Shown here: in pieces, positions 25,965 through 34,853 of the stretch | Position numbering within the stretch: position 1 is the first letter of the stretch | Layout of the letters: the number at the start of each line of letters is the position of its first letter | DNA from: JAKAVN01 sp963796565 | GTDB taxonomy: Bacteria; Desulfobacterota; Binatia; Binatales; Binataceae | Assembly (NCBI GenBank): GCA_963796565.1 | Contig: CAWCMA010000010.1 | Coordinates: 185,981-249,980, forward strand | Length of the DNA: 64,000 bases | Reading direction: 5' to 3' | Position numbers and translations under genes: made by a program | Notes under the pieces: generated by a model | Told to the model about the DNA's origin: nothing | The model's database searches: none | The model's input: the letters and a program-made list of their open reading frames with translations, nothing else

Positions 25965-28900
25965 TCACCAGGAATCGACGTGCGGGCGCTTTTTGCCGGT
26001 GCGCGGCGCGGGCGGGGGCGACGAGCGCAGGCCGGTCAAAATCCAGCGGCGCGATTCGACCGGGTCGATCACGTCATCGAGCTCGAAATGCGAGGCACTG
26101 TTGAGCGCCTTACCCTGCTGGTACATCCGCGCCACCATCTCTTCAAAGAGCTTCTTGCGCGCCGCCGGGTCGTCGACCGCCTCCAGTTCCTTGCGATAGC
26201 CGAGCTTGGCCGCGCCCTCCAATCCCATCCCGCCGAACTCTCCCGTCGGCCATGAGACCGTGAACGTCGGGGTCTTGAAGCTGCCTCCGGCCATCGCTTG
26301 CGCGCCGAGGCCATAGCCCTTGCGCAGTACGATGGTGAAGAAAGGTACGCTGATGTTGGCGCCCACGATGAACATCCGGGCGGCGTGGCGCACCAGCGCG
26401 GTCTTCTCGATCTCCGGTCCCACCATGATGCCCGGGGTGTCGCACAGGAAGAGCAACGGGAGATCGAACGCGTCGCAAAGCTGCATGAAGCGGGCGGCCT
26501 TGTCGGCGCCGTCGCTATCGATCGCGCCGGCCAGATGGGTGGGGTTGTTGGCGATCACGCCGAGCGGGCGTCCTTCGATCCTGACCAGCGCGGTCACCAT
26601 CCCAAGGCCGAAGTGGCGGCGCAATTCGAGCACCGAGCCGGTGTCCGCGAGCGTCTCGATCACCGCGCGGACGTCGTAGATGCGCAGGCGATTCTCCGGA
26701 ATGATCCCGCGGAGCCTGCGCTGGTCGGCACATTCCCACTGGCCAACCGGGCCCTGGAAATAGGAGAGATACTTTTTCGCGACGCGCACGGCCTCGGCCT
26801 CGTCGGCAACCGGAAGGTCCACCACGCCGTTGGGCACCTGCACGCTCATCGGTCCGATGTCTTCGGGGCGGAAGATGCCCAGGCCGCCGCCCTCCACCAT
26901 CGCTGGACCGCCCATTCCGATGTTCGAGTTGGCGGTGGCGATAACCACGTCGCAGCATCCGAGCAGCGCCGCGTTGCCCGCGAAGCATCGGCCCGAGTTG
27001 ATTCCTACCATCGGCACCAGGCCGCTCAGTTTGCCCCAGTAATGGAACGCCGGGACGTCGAGGCCGGAGAGCCACAGTCCGTCGGTGTCGCCGGGGCGCC
27101 CGCCGCCGCCCTCGGTGAAGAACACCACGGGCAGGCGCAGCTTGGCGGCGATTTCGAACAGGCGATCCTTCTTGCGATGGTTCTGCTGGCCCTGGGTGCC
27201 GGCGAGGACGGTGTAGTCGTAGGACATCGCGATGCACTGGGCGCGTGAGTCGTCGAAAAGGTCGCCGTTGACCCGGCCGATTCCGGCGACCAGTCCGTCG
27301 GCCGGCGTGTTTTTCATCAGGTCGTCGAGTGCGCGGCGCCGGCGCTGCGCCGCAAGCACCAGCGCGCCGTACTCGACGAAACTGCCGTGGTCGCAGAGAT
27401 CCTCGATATTCTCGCGGGCGGTGCGCTGATGGGTTTTGCGCCGGCGCGCGACGGCCTCGGGCCGCGCGGCATCGAGTCCCCGGGCGTGGCGTTCGTACAC
27501 TTCCGCGAGATCCGGGCGGATGCGGTCGAGGTCGACCTTTTCGGCCTCGGCCGCTTCGACGATTTCGACCGCGGCCTCTTCGATGAAGGCGAGCGGATGA
27601 CCCTCGAAGATCGCGTCGCGTTCGGCGACCGCGATCTGGCGCACCATTCCGCTCATTTCCGCGCGGATGACGTGCTCCATCTTCATCGCTTCCATCACGA
27701 AGAGTTGCTGGCCCTTGCGCACCAGGTCGCCCTCGCGCACGTCGATGGAGACGATCGTTCCCTGCATCGGCGCGGCGACCGCGACCGTGTTTTCGGGCCC
27801 GGTGATGTCGTGAGCCGTGGCGGCGTCGTGCTCGGCCGTCGCGCCTGTGCCCGCCGGCGCCGAACTGATTGCGCTCTTGCCGTGGCTGAGCACCGCCAGC
27901 GGATCGATCGAGTCTATTTTGGCCCCGGCCAATTGCCTGGCGCCCCCTGCGCGCCTGCTGCCGCCGCGCCGAATCTGAGCCGCTTCAGCCGGCTTGATCC
28001 GATCCCTGGTCCCGTCGGCAAAAAAGAGCTGGCGATGAGTGGAATCCGGCGCCGCGACCAGCTCGGCGATGTGTTCCTCGACGAAGCGGGTGTAGAGCCG
28101 GTTCGCGGCGAAATCGGGATGGTGCAGCAGGCTCTGGAGAAATCCGAGGTTGGTTGCGACGCCCTCGATCCGGAACTCGCACAGCGCGCGATAAGCCCGC
28201 GTCACGGCGGCGGCGAAGTCCGCCGACGGCGAATGCGCGATGAGCTTGGCCAGCAGCGAATCGAAGTTCGGGTTGGTCGTGTAGCCGGCATAGGCGAACG
28301 AATCCACGCGCAGGCCGGGCCCCGATGGCGGCTCGAACGCGGTCAGCGTCCCGCCCGACGGTTTGGTAGCGCCGTCCGCGCCCATCGACTCCATGTTGAT
28401 GCGCATCTGGATCGCGAAGCCGCGCGGCCTGGGGATGTCGGACTGGCGCGCTCTAAGCTCGGTGAGCGTGCATCCGCCCGCCAACTGCAACTGGAGTTTG
28501 ACCAGGTCGATGCCCGTCACTTCCTCGGTCACAGTATGCTCGACCTGGAGCCGGGGGTTGGCCTCGATGAAGGCGAACTCGGCATCGTCATGATGCGCGT
28601 CGGCGTCTAGAAGGAACTCGAACGTGCCGAGGCTGTCGTAGCGAACCGCCTCGGCCATCCGCACGGCCGCCGCGGTCAGCCGGGCGCGCAGGTGCTCGGA
28701 CAGGCCGGGGCTGGGCGCTATCTCGACGAGCTTTTGATTGCGCCGCTGGACGGTGCACTCGCGCTCCCACAGATGGGTGACGCTGCCGGAACCGTCGCCG
28801 GCTATCTGGACCTCGAGGTGGCGCGCACGCGGCATCAGCCGTTCCACGTATACGTCGGCGTTGCCGAAGGCTGTCCGCGCTTCGGACTGGCATCGCCGGT

Positions 28901-29444
28901 ACGCCTCGTCCAGTTGGTCGAGGTGATTCACCGCGCGCATCCCGCGCCCGCCGCCGCCTGCGACCGCTTTGATCATCATCGCGTCGCCGTCGCCCAGCGA
29001 GGCCAGAAACTCCATGGCCTCGCTCAGGCTGGTGGCCCCCGCGGTGCCGGGCAGCAATGGCACTCCGATGCGTTCCGCCAAGGCCCGCGCGCGCAGCTTG
29101 TCGCCGAACAGCTCGAGGACCTCGGGCCGTGGGCCGACGAATTTGATCCCCTCTTCGGCTGCGCGCCGGGCAAAGCCGGCGTTCTCGCTGAAAAAGCCGT
29201 AACCGGGATGGATGGCCTCGCACCCGGCCGCTTTCGCCATCGCCACGATTTGTTCGATGTCGAGATAGGCGGCGGCTCCTCTGCCGGTGAGCGCGCGGGC
29301 CTCGTCAGCCTTACGGGTATGGAGCGAGCGGGCGTCGTCCTCGGAAAAAACGGCCACCGTACGGATACCCAACTCGGCGGCGGCGCGCACGATGCGGATG
29401 GCTATCTCGCCTCTGTTGGCGATCAGAAGACTGCGGGCAATCAT
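25965..29444 (-). CDS. Single-chain acyl-CoA carboxylase (biotin carboxylase, biotin carrier and carboxyltransferase)
   Basis: A 1159-residue protein with three activities normally on two or three chains. Residues 1-450 are biotin carboxylase (MIARSLLIANRGEIAIRI, GGGGRGMRAV, FIEANPRLQVEHTVTEE). A biotin carrier domain has the EAMKMEHVIRAEM motif with the biotinyl lysine near residue 587. From about 650 to the end lies the carboxyltransferase (GGGGRPGDTDG, FAGNAALLG and FLCDTPGIMVGPE are visible). The layout recalls the single-chain long-chain acyl-CoA carboxylases known from mycobacteria, and propionyl- or acetyl-CoA carboxylation is also possible. It would supply (methyl)malonyl-CoA-type products to the lipid metabolism suggested by its neighbours. 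Confidence 0.93.
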   Translation of the reverse strand: MIARSLLIANRGEIAIRIVRAAAELGIRTVAVFSEDDARSLHTRKADEARALTGRGAAAYLDIEQIVAMAKAAGCEAIHPGYGFFSENAGFARRAAEEGIKFVGPRPEVLELFGDKLRARALAERIGVPLLPGTAGATSLSEAMEFLASLGDGDAMMIKAVAGGGGRGMRAVNHLDQLDEAYRRCQSEARTAFGNADVYVERLMPRARHLEVQIAGDGSGSVTHLWERECTVQRRNQKLVEIAPSPGLSEHLRARLTAAAVRMAEAVRYDSLGTFEFLLDADAHHDDAEFAFIEANPRLQVEHTVTEEVTGIDLVKLQLQLAGGCTLTELRARQSDIPRPRGFAIQMRINMESMGADGATKPSGGTLTAFEPPSGPGLRVDSFAYAGYTTNPNFDSLLAKLIAHSPSADFAAAVTRAYRALCEFRIEGVATNLGFLQSLLHHPDFAANRLYTRFVEEHIAELVAAPDSTHRQLFFADGTRDRIKPAEAAQIRRGGSRRAGGARQLAGAKIDSIDPLAVLSHGKSAISSAPAGTGATAEHDAATAHDITGPENTVAVAAPMQGTIVSIDVREGDLVRKGQQLFVMEAMKMEHVIRAEMSGMVRQIAVAERDAIFEGHPLAFIEEAAVEIVEAAEAEKVDLDRIRPDLAEVYERHARGLDAARPEAVARRRKTHQRTARENIEDLCDHGSFVEYGALVLAAQRRRRALDDLMKNTPADGLVAGIGRVNGDLFDDSRAQCIAMSYDYTVLAGTQGQQNHRKKDRLFEIAAKLRLPVVFFTEGGGGRPGDTDGLWLSGLDVPAFHYWGKLSGLVPMVGINSGRCFAGNAALLGCCDVVIATANSNIGMGGPAMVEGGGLGIFRPEDIGPMSVQVPNGVVDLPVADEAEAVRVAKKYLSYFQGPVGQWECADQRRLRGIIPENRLRIYDVRAVIETLADTGSVLELRRHFGLGMVTALVRIEGRPLGVIANNPTHLAGAIDSDGADKAARFMQLCDAFDLPLLFLCDTPGIMVGPEIEKTALVRHAARMFIVGANISVPFFTIVLRKGYGLGAQAMAGGSFKTPTFTVSWPTGEFGGMGLEGAAKLGYRKELEAVDDPAARKKLFEEMVARMYQQGKALNSASHFELDDVIDPVESRRWILTGLRSSPPPAPRTGKKRPHVDSW

Positions 29445-29605
29445 GAGAGCTGATGCGAACTCCTCTTGAGCTGGTCGGCTAAATCATAGTCGAATCTTTG
29501 TGTGATCTAGCACGCCGAGCGAGTCGCTAACCAAGCGCCGCGCGAAGACATCCGGGAGCCGATCTGGCCTCTGATGTGGTAGCCTGAGCCCGGGAGGAAA
29601 GTCTG

Positions 29606-30121
29606 ATGGACGCACGTTCACCCCTTCACTTTTTGGGCGGCGGCCTGCAGCAGGTCGCGTTCGTGGTCAAGGACCTGACGGCGGGGATGGAGTTTTTCAA
29701 CCGCACGATGGGGGTAGCGCGTTTCTACGTGATCGAAGACTTCGGACTGCATGCTCGCGACAAGACCTTCCGCGGCCGCCCGGCGGAGCAAAATTTCAAG
29801 CTCGCGCTCGCCTACTCGGGCGACACCCAGGTCGAACTCATCCAGCATCTCTCCGGCGAGACCTGCTACAAGGAGCATCTGGAACGAAGAGGTGAGGGCC
29901 TCCACCATCTCGGATTTTTCCTATACGATCCGCAGGAGTACCAGAGCGCCCTGGACTCGCTCGGCGCCGCCGGTTACTCGCCTCTGATGAGCGGGCGGTT
30001 CGGCACCACGCGCTACACCTATTTCGACACCGAAGCGGCCATCGGTTCGATTATGGAAATTGTGTACCTCGATTCCGGCGGCAAAGATTTCATGGCGAAG
30101 ATCAAAAGCGGTGATTTTTAG
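29606..30121 (+). CDS. VOC-family (glyoxalase/dioxygenase fold) protein
   Basis: A 171-residue protein with two beta-alpha-beta-beta-beta units: LQQVAFVVKDLTAGMEFFNRTMG at the start (in blocks) and GEGLHHLGFFLYDPQEYQSAL in the middle, with metal-ligand candidates His at the second block and Glu in SIMEIVYLD. The GGAGGAA ribosome binding site is well placed. It stands alone, divergent from the carboxylase. The family includes methylmalonyl-CoA epimerase, which would suit the neighbour, but the sequence does not decide this. Confidence 0.83.
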   Translation: MDARSPLHFLGGGLQQVAFVVKDLTAGMEFFNRTMGVARFYVIEDFGLHARDKTFRGRPAEQNFKLALAYSGDTQVELIQHLSGETCYKEHLERRGEGLHHLGFFLYDPQEYQSALDSLGAAGYSPLMSGRFGTTRYTYFDTEAAIGSIMEIVYLDSGGKDFMAKIKSGDF

Positions 30122-30469
30122 CACGAGCCGGAGACAAGGTTGTACTCCAATTGAACACCACGCCGAGCGGAGGGTCATGGACTTAGCTTCCCAATCCGCG
30201 TAACCTAGGTGCCACCGGTCAGAACGCTTTCACTTAACCTTCTCCGCTTGTTTGGTTTCTTGTTCGCGCGCTCTCCGGCCAACTGCCCAAGGGAGAGCAG
30301 CGCCATGCCGATCAGTCCGCCCATCGAGCCGCGCGACACGCAAATTGTTCGCCATAGCGATTTCCGCCTCACTTTCCGGGCCAATTAGTTGAATAGCGCA
30401 CGAGCCCTCGACGGGCCGATCGATCCGCCGTGGGAGTGGCCGTGGTGGCGCTCGCGCAGGGGAGATTCG
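30122..30469. other. Intergenic stretch without a convincing gene
   Basis: This 348-bp gap before the desaturase holds only weak minus-strand frames. One (30205-30324) would give 39 residues starting MGGLIGMALLSLGQLAGE and a basic tail; it has no clear ribosome binding site. A TTG at 30389 could extend the desaturase by 27 residues. No hairpin terminator or repeat is obvious. Confidence 0.5.
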
Positions 30470-31282
30470 ATGGTGCTGCCGTGGTTCATATTGATCCACG
30501 TCACCGCGCTTTTCGGCTTGATCCTGTTTCCGCTACCCGGCTGGCGAGTGCTCCTGGGTTCATTTGGCCTGGTATGGCTGGGCGGGATGGCCACCACCGT
30601 TTGCTATCATCGAGCGCTCGCGCATCGCGCTCTGCGGCTTAATCCGTGGCTCACATCAATACTGACCTTCTTCGCGGTATTTAACGGATCCGGAACGCCC
30701 TTGAGCTGGGCCGCCGGCCATCGACGCCATCACGCTTACGCCGACACCGAAAACGATATTTCGAGCCCCGTCAATGGTTTCTGGTGGGCTCATCTGCGAT
30801 GGCTATGGCAGTCCGGCGAGCCGTCGGTTGAGCGCTTCTGTCCCGAGCTTAACCGCCCGATGTACCGATTCTGGTGGTACGTGCAGGGGCCGATCCTGGC
30901 CGTGTCGTATTTCGGCGGCTTGTACTTCGGGGCCTGCGCCTTTTTCTGGATGGGAGCGATTCGGCTGGTCTTTGCGCTCCATGCGCAATGCTTCGTTAAC
31001 AGTGTTTGCCATACGGAGCCCGGGGTTGCACCGGGCGAGGACTCCAGCCGCAATGTGACTTGGCTTGGCCTGATGCAGTTTTGCCAGGGCGAGAACTGGC
31101 ATCGCAACCATCACGCGCGGCCGGGCATCGCACGACTGGGATGGAACTGGCGGCAGCCCGACGTCGGCTATCTGGCTATTTGTCTGCTGGAGAAAGTCGG
31201 CCTCGCAACCGACGTACGGCACATACGCCAAGAAAGTCCGCAGGAAGATCGGCAAGAAATTCGGCTCAAAGAATCTGCTTGA
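30470..31282 (+). CDS. Acyl-CoA (delta-9-type) fatty-acid desaturase
   Basis: A membrane di-iron desaturase of about 270 residues. The three histidine boxes are visible: HRALAH, HRRHHAYAD and HRNHHARP, separated by hydrophobic helices. It inserts a double bond into a saturated acyl chain bound to CoA or lipid. The ATG at 30470 follows AGGGGAGA at good spacing; a TTG at 30389 would add 27 residues rich in Trp (PPWEWPWWRSR), which could be genuine, so the start is open. It is a single gene. Confidence 0.88.
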   Translation: MVLPWFILIHVTALFGLILFPLPGWRVLLGSFGLVWLGGMATTVCYHRALAHRALRLNPWLTSILTFFAVFNGSGTPLSWAAGHRRHHAYADTENDISSPVNGFWWAHLRWLWQSGEPSVERFCPELNRPMYRFWWYVQGPILAVSYFGGLYFGACAFFWMGAIRLVFALHAQCFVNSVCHTEPGVAPGEDSSRNVTWLGLMQFCQGENWHRNHHARPGIARLGWNWRQPDVGYLAICLLEKVGLATDVRHIRQESPQEDRQEIRLKESA

Positions 31283-31421
31283 CGCGATCCCGATTCCGCT
31301 TGCTCGCGCGATAACCTGCACTTGCGCTGGCCGATAAATCTTCCGCATGGTTGGCCCGGAGGCGTCTCTCCGGTCGCAATAGTCGGGCCGGTTTGCTAAT
31401 CCGCTTACCGGACGCTTCGCT

Positions 31422-32771
31422 ATGCCGGCCAGGCGCATAATCGAAACGGTACAGGCGCTCGCGCAAGGAACGGTCACCAGCGCGCGGCTGGTTGAACAGG
31501 CGCTCGAACGGGCCGATGATCCGGCCGGAGAGGGCGCGCGCGCCTTCACGCGGATTTATCGCGAAGCGGCCCGCGTTCAGGCCGCGGCGAGCGATAATTT
31601 GCGTGGCGCGGGAATCGTGGCCTCGCCGCTCAGCGGACTACCAATCTCAATCAAGGACCTGTTCGACGTCGCCGGCGAAACCACAACCGCCGGCTCGGTG
31701 GTTCTCAAGGGGCGCGCGCCGGCCAAGCGCGACGCCGCCATCGTGGGCCGGCTGCGCGCGGCGGGCGCGGTGATCGTCGGAAAGACCAACATGACCGAGT
31801 TCGCCTATTCCGGCGTCGGACTCAATCCGCTCTACGGGACGCCGCGCAATTGCTGGGATCGCAAGAGCGGCAGGATTCCCGGAGGCTCGTCGTCAGGCGC
31901 GGCGATTTCGGTCACCGATGCGATGGCCGTCGCGGCGATTGGAACCGACACCGGCGGCTCGGTGCGCATCCCGGCCGCGCTAAACGGCCTGATGGGTTTC
32001 AAACCGACCGCGCAGCGTGTGCCACGCGACGGCGCGTTTCCGCTCTCGACCAGCCTGGACTCGATCGGTCCGCTCGCCAATTCGGTTGCCTGTTGCGCGG
32101 TTGTCGACGCGGTGATTGCCGGTGAAGAACCTACGGTGCCGGCGCCGCTTCCTTTACGCGGGCTGCGCCTGGCGGTGCTGGAGCACTACGTGGTCGACGG
32201 CCTCGAGCCGGCGGTAGCGCGTTGTTTTGAGTCCGCGCTGCGGCGGCTCTCCGACGCCGGCGCGCAAATCATGGATCTCCCGTTCGCGGAGCTGGAGGAG
32301 TTGCCGTCGATCAACGCGAAGGGAGGCTTTTCCGCCGCCGAGTGCTACGCCGCGCTGCGCAAAATCATCGCCACCGACAGCGAAAGAATCGATCCGCGGG
32401 TGCTTGCGCGGATCGTGCGCGGGGCCGAGATGAGCGGTCCTGACTACGTCGACCTCACAGCCGCTCGCGCCCGTTTAATTGCGCGCGCTGCCGTTTTGAC
32501 CGCGCCATTCGATGCGGTCGCGATGCCGACCGTGGCGCTGACCGCTCCAACGATCGCCTCGCTGGCCGCCGACGATGAATACGTGCGGACCAACGCGGCG
32601 ATCCTGCGCAATCCTTCGGTGGTCAACTTCCTCGATCGCTGCGCGCTAACGCTGCCATGTCACGAGCCCGGCGAGGCGCCGGTGGGACTGAGCCTGATGG
32701 GCGAGCATCTCGGCGACCGCCGGCTGATTTCGATTGGCCTCTCCTGCGAGGCGGCGTTGCGTCGCGAATAG
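31422..32771 (+). CDS. Amidase-signature family hydrolase
   Basis: A 449-residue amidase with the Ser-cisSer-Lys triad: the lysine in ISIKDLFDVAGE, the cis-serine in PGGSSSGAA and the nucleophile in GTDTGGSVRIPAA. The family includes acyl-amide hydrolases and GatA; absence of gatB or gatC nearby and the divergent C-terminus argue for a catabolic amidase. It converges on the glycoside hydrolase gene with a 31-bp gap. A second unrelated amidase lies near 49 kb. Confidence 0.9.
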   Translation: MPARRIIETVQALAQGTVTSARLVEQALERADDPAGEGARAFTRIYREAARVQAAASDNLRGAGIVASPLSGLPISIKDLFDVAGETTTAGSVVLKGRAPAKRDAAIVGRLRAAGAVIVGKTNMTEFAYSGVGLNPLYGTPRNCWDRKSGRIPGGSSSGAAISVTDAMAVAAIGTDTGGSVRIPAALNGLMGFKPTAQRVPRDGAFPLSTSLDSIGPLANSVACCAVVDAVIAGEEPTVPAPLPLRGLRLAVLEHYVVDGLEPAVARCFESALRRLSDAGAQIMDLPFAELEELPSINAKGGFSAAECYAALRKIIATDSERIDPRVLARIVRGAEMSGPDYVDLTAARARLIARAAVLTAPFDAVAMPTVALTAPTIASLAADDEYVRTNAAILRNPSVVNFLDRCALTLPCHEPGEAPVGLSLMGEHLGDRRLISIGLSCEAALRRE

Positions 32772-32802
32772 GGCAGGACTGACTGCGCGCTCGCGGCCCG
32801 GC

Positions 32803-34803
32803 CTAATTGGCAGTGGGTGAAGCGCCGGGACGACCGGTGAGCATCGCCGGTTTCCAGGTCGCCAGGTTCTCCATCGCCTCCGCGGGCGCGGCGCCGCCGA
32901 GCGACATCCAGCGGGAACGATAAAATGTGGTAGCCGCCAGTTGCACTCGCAGATGCCTGTCGGCAGGCGGTGCGGATATGCCCAGAGCCTCCCAGGGCAG
33001 AGTGACCTGGGCGGTGATCCGCGGCCGATCGCTAACCTGATATACAGCGGTCGCCGAGGGCACCGCGTCACAGGTCCCATGATTCATGCGGCAGACCTCA
33101 ATACGCATCGTAACGCCGCTCTTTCTTCGAACCTCCTTGGGCGGGATGACAAAGAAGGCAAAGCGGCGCGCGCCCGCTCCCGCATCCACACCGAGGTCAA
33201 TTCGAAACGCTTCGCTGCGCGGAAATGCGCCATCATACGCAAGCAGATGCGCATCGTAGTGGTCCATGCTGATAGTGGCCAGGTGCAGCCCCTGCTGGCT
33301 CCACGCCAGGAATAGGTCCCCGAAAACGACTTCGGGCGAAGGCGCCAAAAGGCCTTTCACCAGCGCCTGGTCCTTCGGCCACTGCGCTAGCGAGATCGAG
33401 CCGGCATCGATTCCGGCCTCGGGGATCTGAATCGGGGCGGTTTCCTTTGCCGGCATTCGCGGCGAGGCGGTTTGATGAAGTTTGGCGAGACTGCGGTTTG
33501 CCGCGGTCAGGGCGGCAACGAGTTCTTCGTATGGACGTCCATCGATGTCGACGAGGCCAAAATCGTAATCCTCGTGGTCTCCACCGCGACCGCCCTTCGG
33601 CTCGTCATAGTATTGGAACCAGTGAAGTCCAACGATCTCCGGTTCGAGCGCGAAGTGCCGCGCCGCGCTCGCCGCACTCTGGGCACGCTCGGCCTGAGTT
33701 CGCACGGTCATCAGGTAGCCATTGTTCAGATTTCCGGTACGATTTTCCTGGGCGGCGAAATACCATTCGGAAATCAGCACGGGCTTGTTCCCGGTCAACT
33801 GACGCAAACCATCGAAATAGTAATGCGCAATCCACCCGTCCGGACTGTCCACGTTGTAATTCGTTGCGATCGCATCGACGAAAGGAGCCATTGCTCGAAC
33901 GGCGTCCGGATCGTAATAGCTGGGAAGGCGGTCGCCGAAAATGAGCGCCGTCGGATCCGCTTCGTACAGTGCGCGATGAACCAGTTCATAGTAACGGCGC
34001 GTTATGACGGAAGTCCACTCACGAATCACTCTGATCCCGTTTCCTCCCGCACGCAGGTGCGCGTGTCCATCTACGTTTTGGAGCAACTCCTGAAAAGAGG
34101 AAATCCCGGTTGTTACGTCAAAGTCAGCGATGAACCGATGCCAATCATCACCATAATGACGGCGGATTAGCGCAACCAGTGCCTGCTTCGTGTGATTTGT
34201 CGGAGAGCGCTTGAGGTAATAACTGAACAGGGCTCCGTTCCACCATCCGACTTCATTGTCGGAGAAATATCCTATACGGTAGGCATTGCCTTGATACGGT
34301 ATGATCGCTTCCCTGGCCTGAGTAATCATCAGTGCTTCGACTGACGGATCAAAAGGATCGGCCCAAAGAAATCGTGCTCTCCAACCGAGGTCGAGATCGG
34401 GGACGCTGGGAAGCGGCAGGTTGGGCGAGCTGAAAGCGCTGGCCGTGTTAAAGCCCCAGGCACGGACCTGCGCGGCCGTGCGGCGTGCCCACGCATCCGA
34501 CGCCCGGTAGAGCGGGAGCCAGGATTTTGTTTCAGGATTCCAGCGCAACGGGGGAGCTGCGATATCGTTCAGGGTGTTAACCCCGATGGAAAAAAAACGC
34601 TGGCCACACGGCGTCACGAGCCAGGCTACGCCATCGTGCGACTGAAGTGTCCATCGATTGGCGGAACCCGGCCGCGAAGAACATGCGGCGCCGCCGGAGC
34701 CTGGCGGCATCGACAGAAAAACCGCGCCGGCGATCGCTATCGATCGGACCAGTCCAAGACCTATCGTAGCCGCGCGATGGACGAAAGAACTTGCACGCGA
34801 CAT
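32803..34803 (-). CDS. Secreted glycoside hydrolase, TIM-barrel (agarase-like)
   Basis: A 666-residue protein. The first 40 residues form a signal peptide (basic start, hydrophobic IAIAGAVFLSM, small residues), so it is exported. A GH-A-type barrel follows: YFSDNEVGWWNG has the Asn-Glu pair expected of the acid/base, and VLISEWYFAAQ the likely nucleophile glutamate. The last 180 residues look like a beta-sandwich carbohydrate-binding or accessory domain. The layout resembles agarases and related glucanases; the real polymer is unknown. The start chosen is the ATG that begins the signal peptide; the frame runs further upstream without sense. Confidence 0.78.
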   Translation of the reverse strand: MSRASSFVHRAATIGLGLVRSIAIAGAVFLSMPPGSGGAACSSRPGSANRWTLQSHDGVAWLVTPCGQRFFSIGVNTLNDIAAPPLRWNPETKSWLPLYRASDAWARRTAAQVRAWGFNTASAFSSPNLPLPSVPDLDLGWRARFLWADPFDPSVEALMITQAREAIIPYQGNAYRIGYFSDNEVGWWNGALFSYYLKRSPTNHTKQALVALIRRHYGDDWHRFIADFDVTTGISSFQELLQNVDGHAHLRAGGNGIRVIREWTSVITRRYYELVHRALYEADPTALIFGDRLPSYYDPDAVRAMAPFVDAIATNYNVDSPDGWIAHYYFDGLRQLTGNKPVLISEWYFAAQENRTGNLNNGYLMTVRTQAERAQSAASAARHFALEPEIVGLHWFQYYDEPKGGRGGDHEDYDFGLVDIDGRPYEELVAALTAANRSLAKLHQTASPRMPAKETAPIQIPEAGIDAGSISLAQWPKDQALVKGLLAPSPEVVFGDLFLAWSQQGLHLATISMDHYDAHLLAYDGAFPRSEAFRIDLGVDAGAGARRFAFFVIPPKEVRRKSGVTMRIEVCRMNHGTCDAVPSATAVYQVSDRPRITAQVTLPWEALGISAPPADRHLRVQLAATTFYRSRWMSLGGAAPAEAMENLATWKPAMLTGRPGASPTAN

Positions 34804-34853
34804 ATGGCAATTTCGGAAGGACCAGGTGAACCGCGCCGCCAACTGAGGTGTTG

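Noticed and set aside
26298..28610. Long plus-strand frames opposite the acyl-CoA carboxylase
   Set aside because: Shadows; His/Arg/Gly-rich products, no start signals, and the minus-strand gene is certain.
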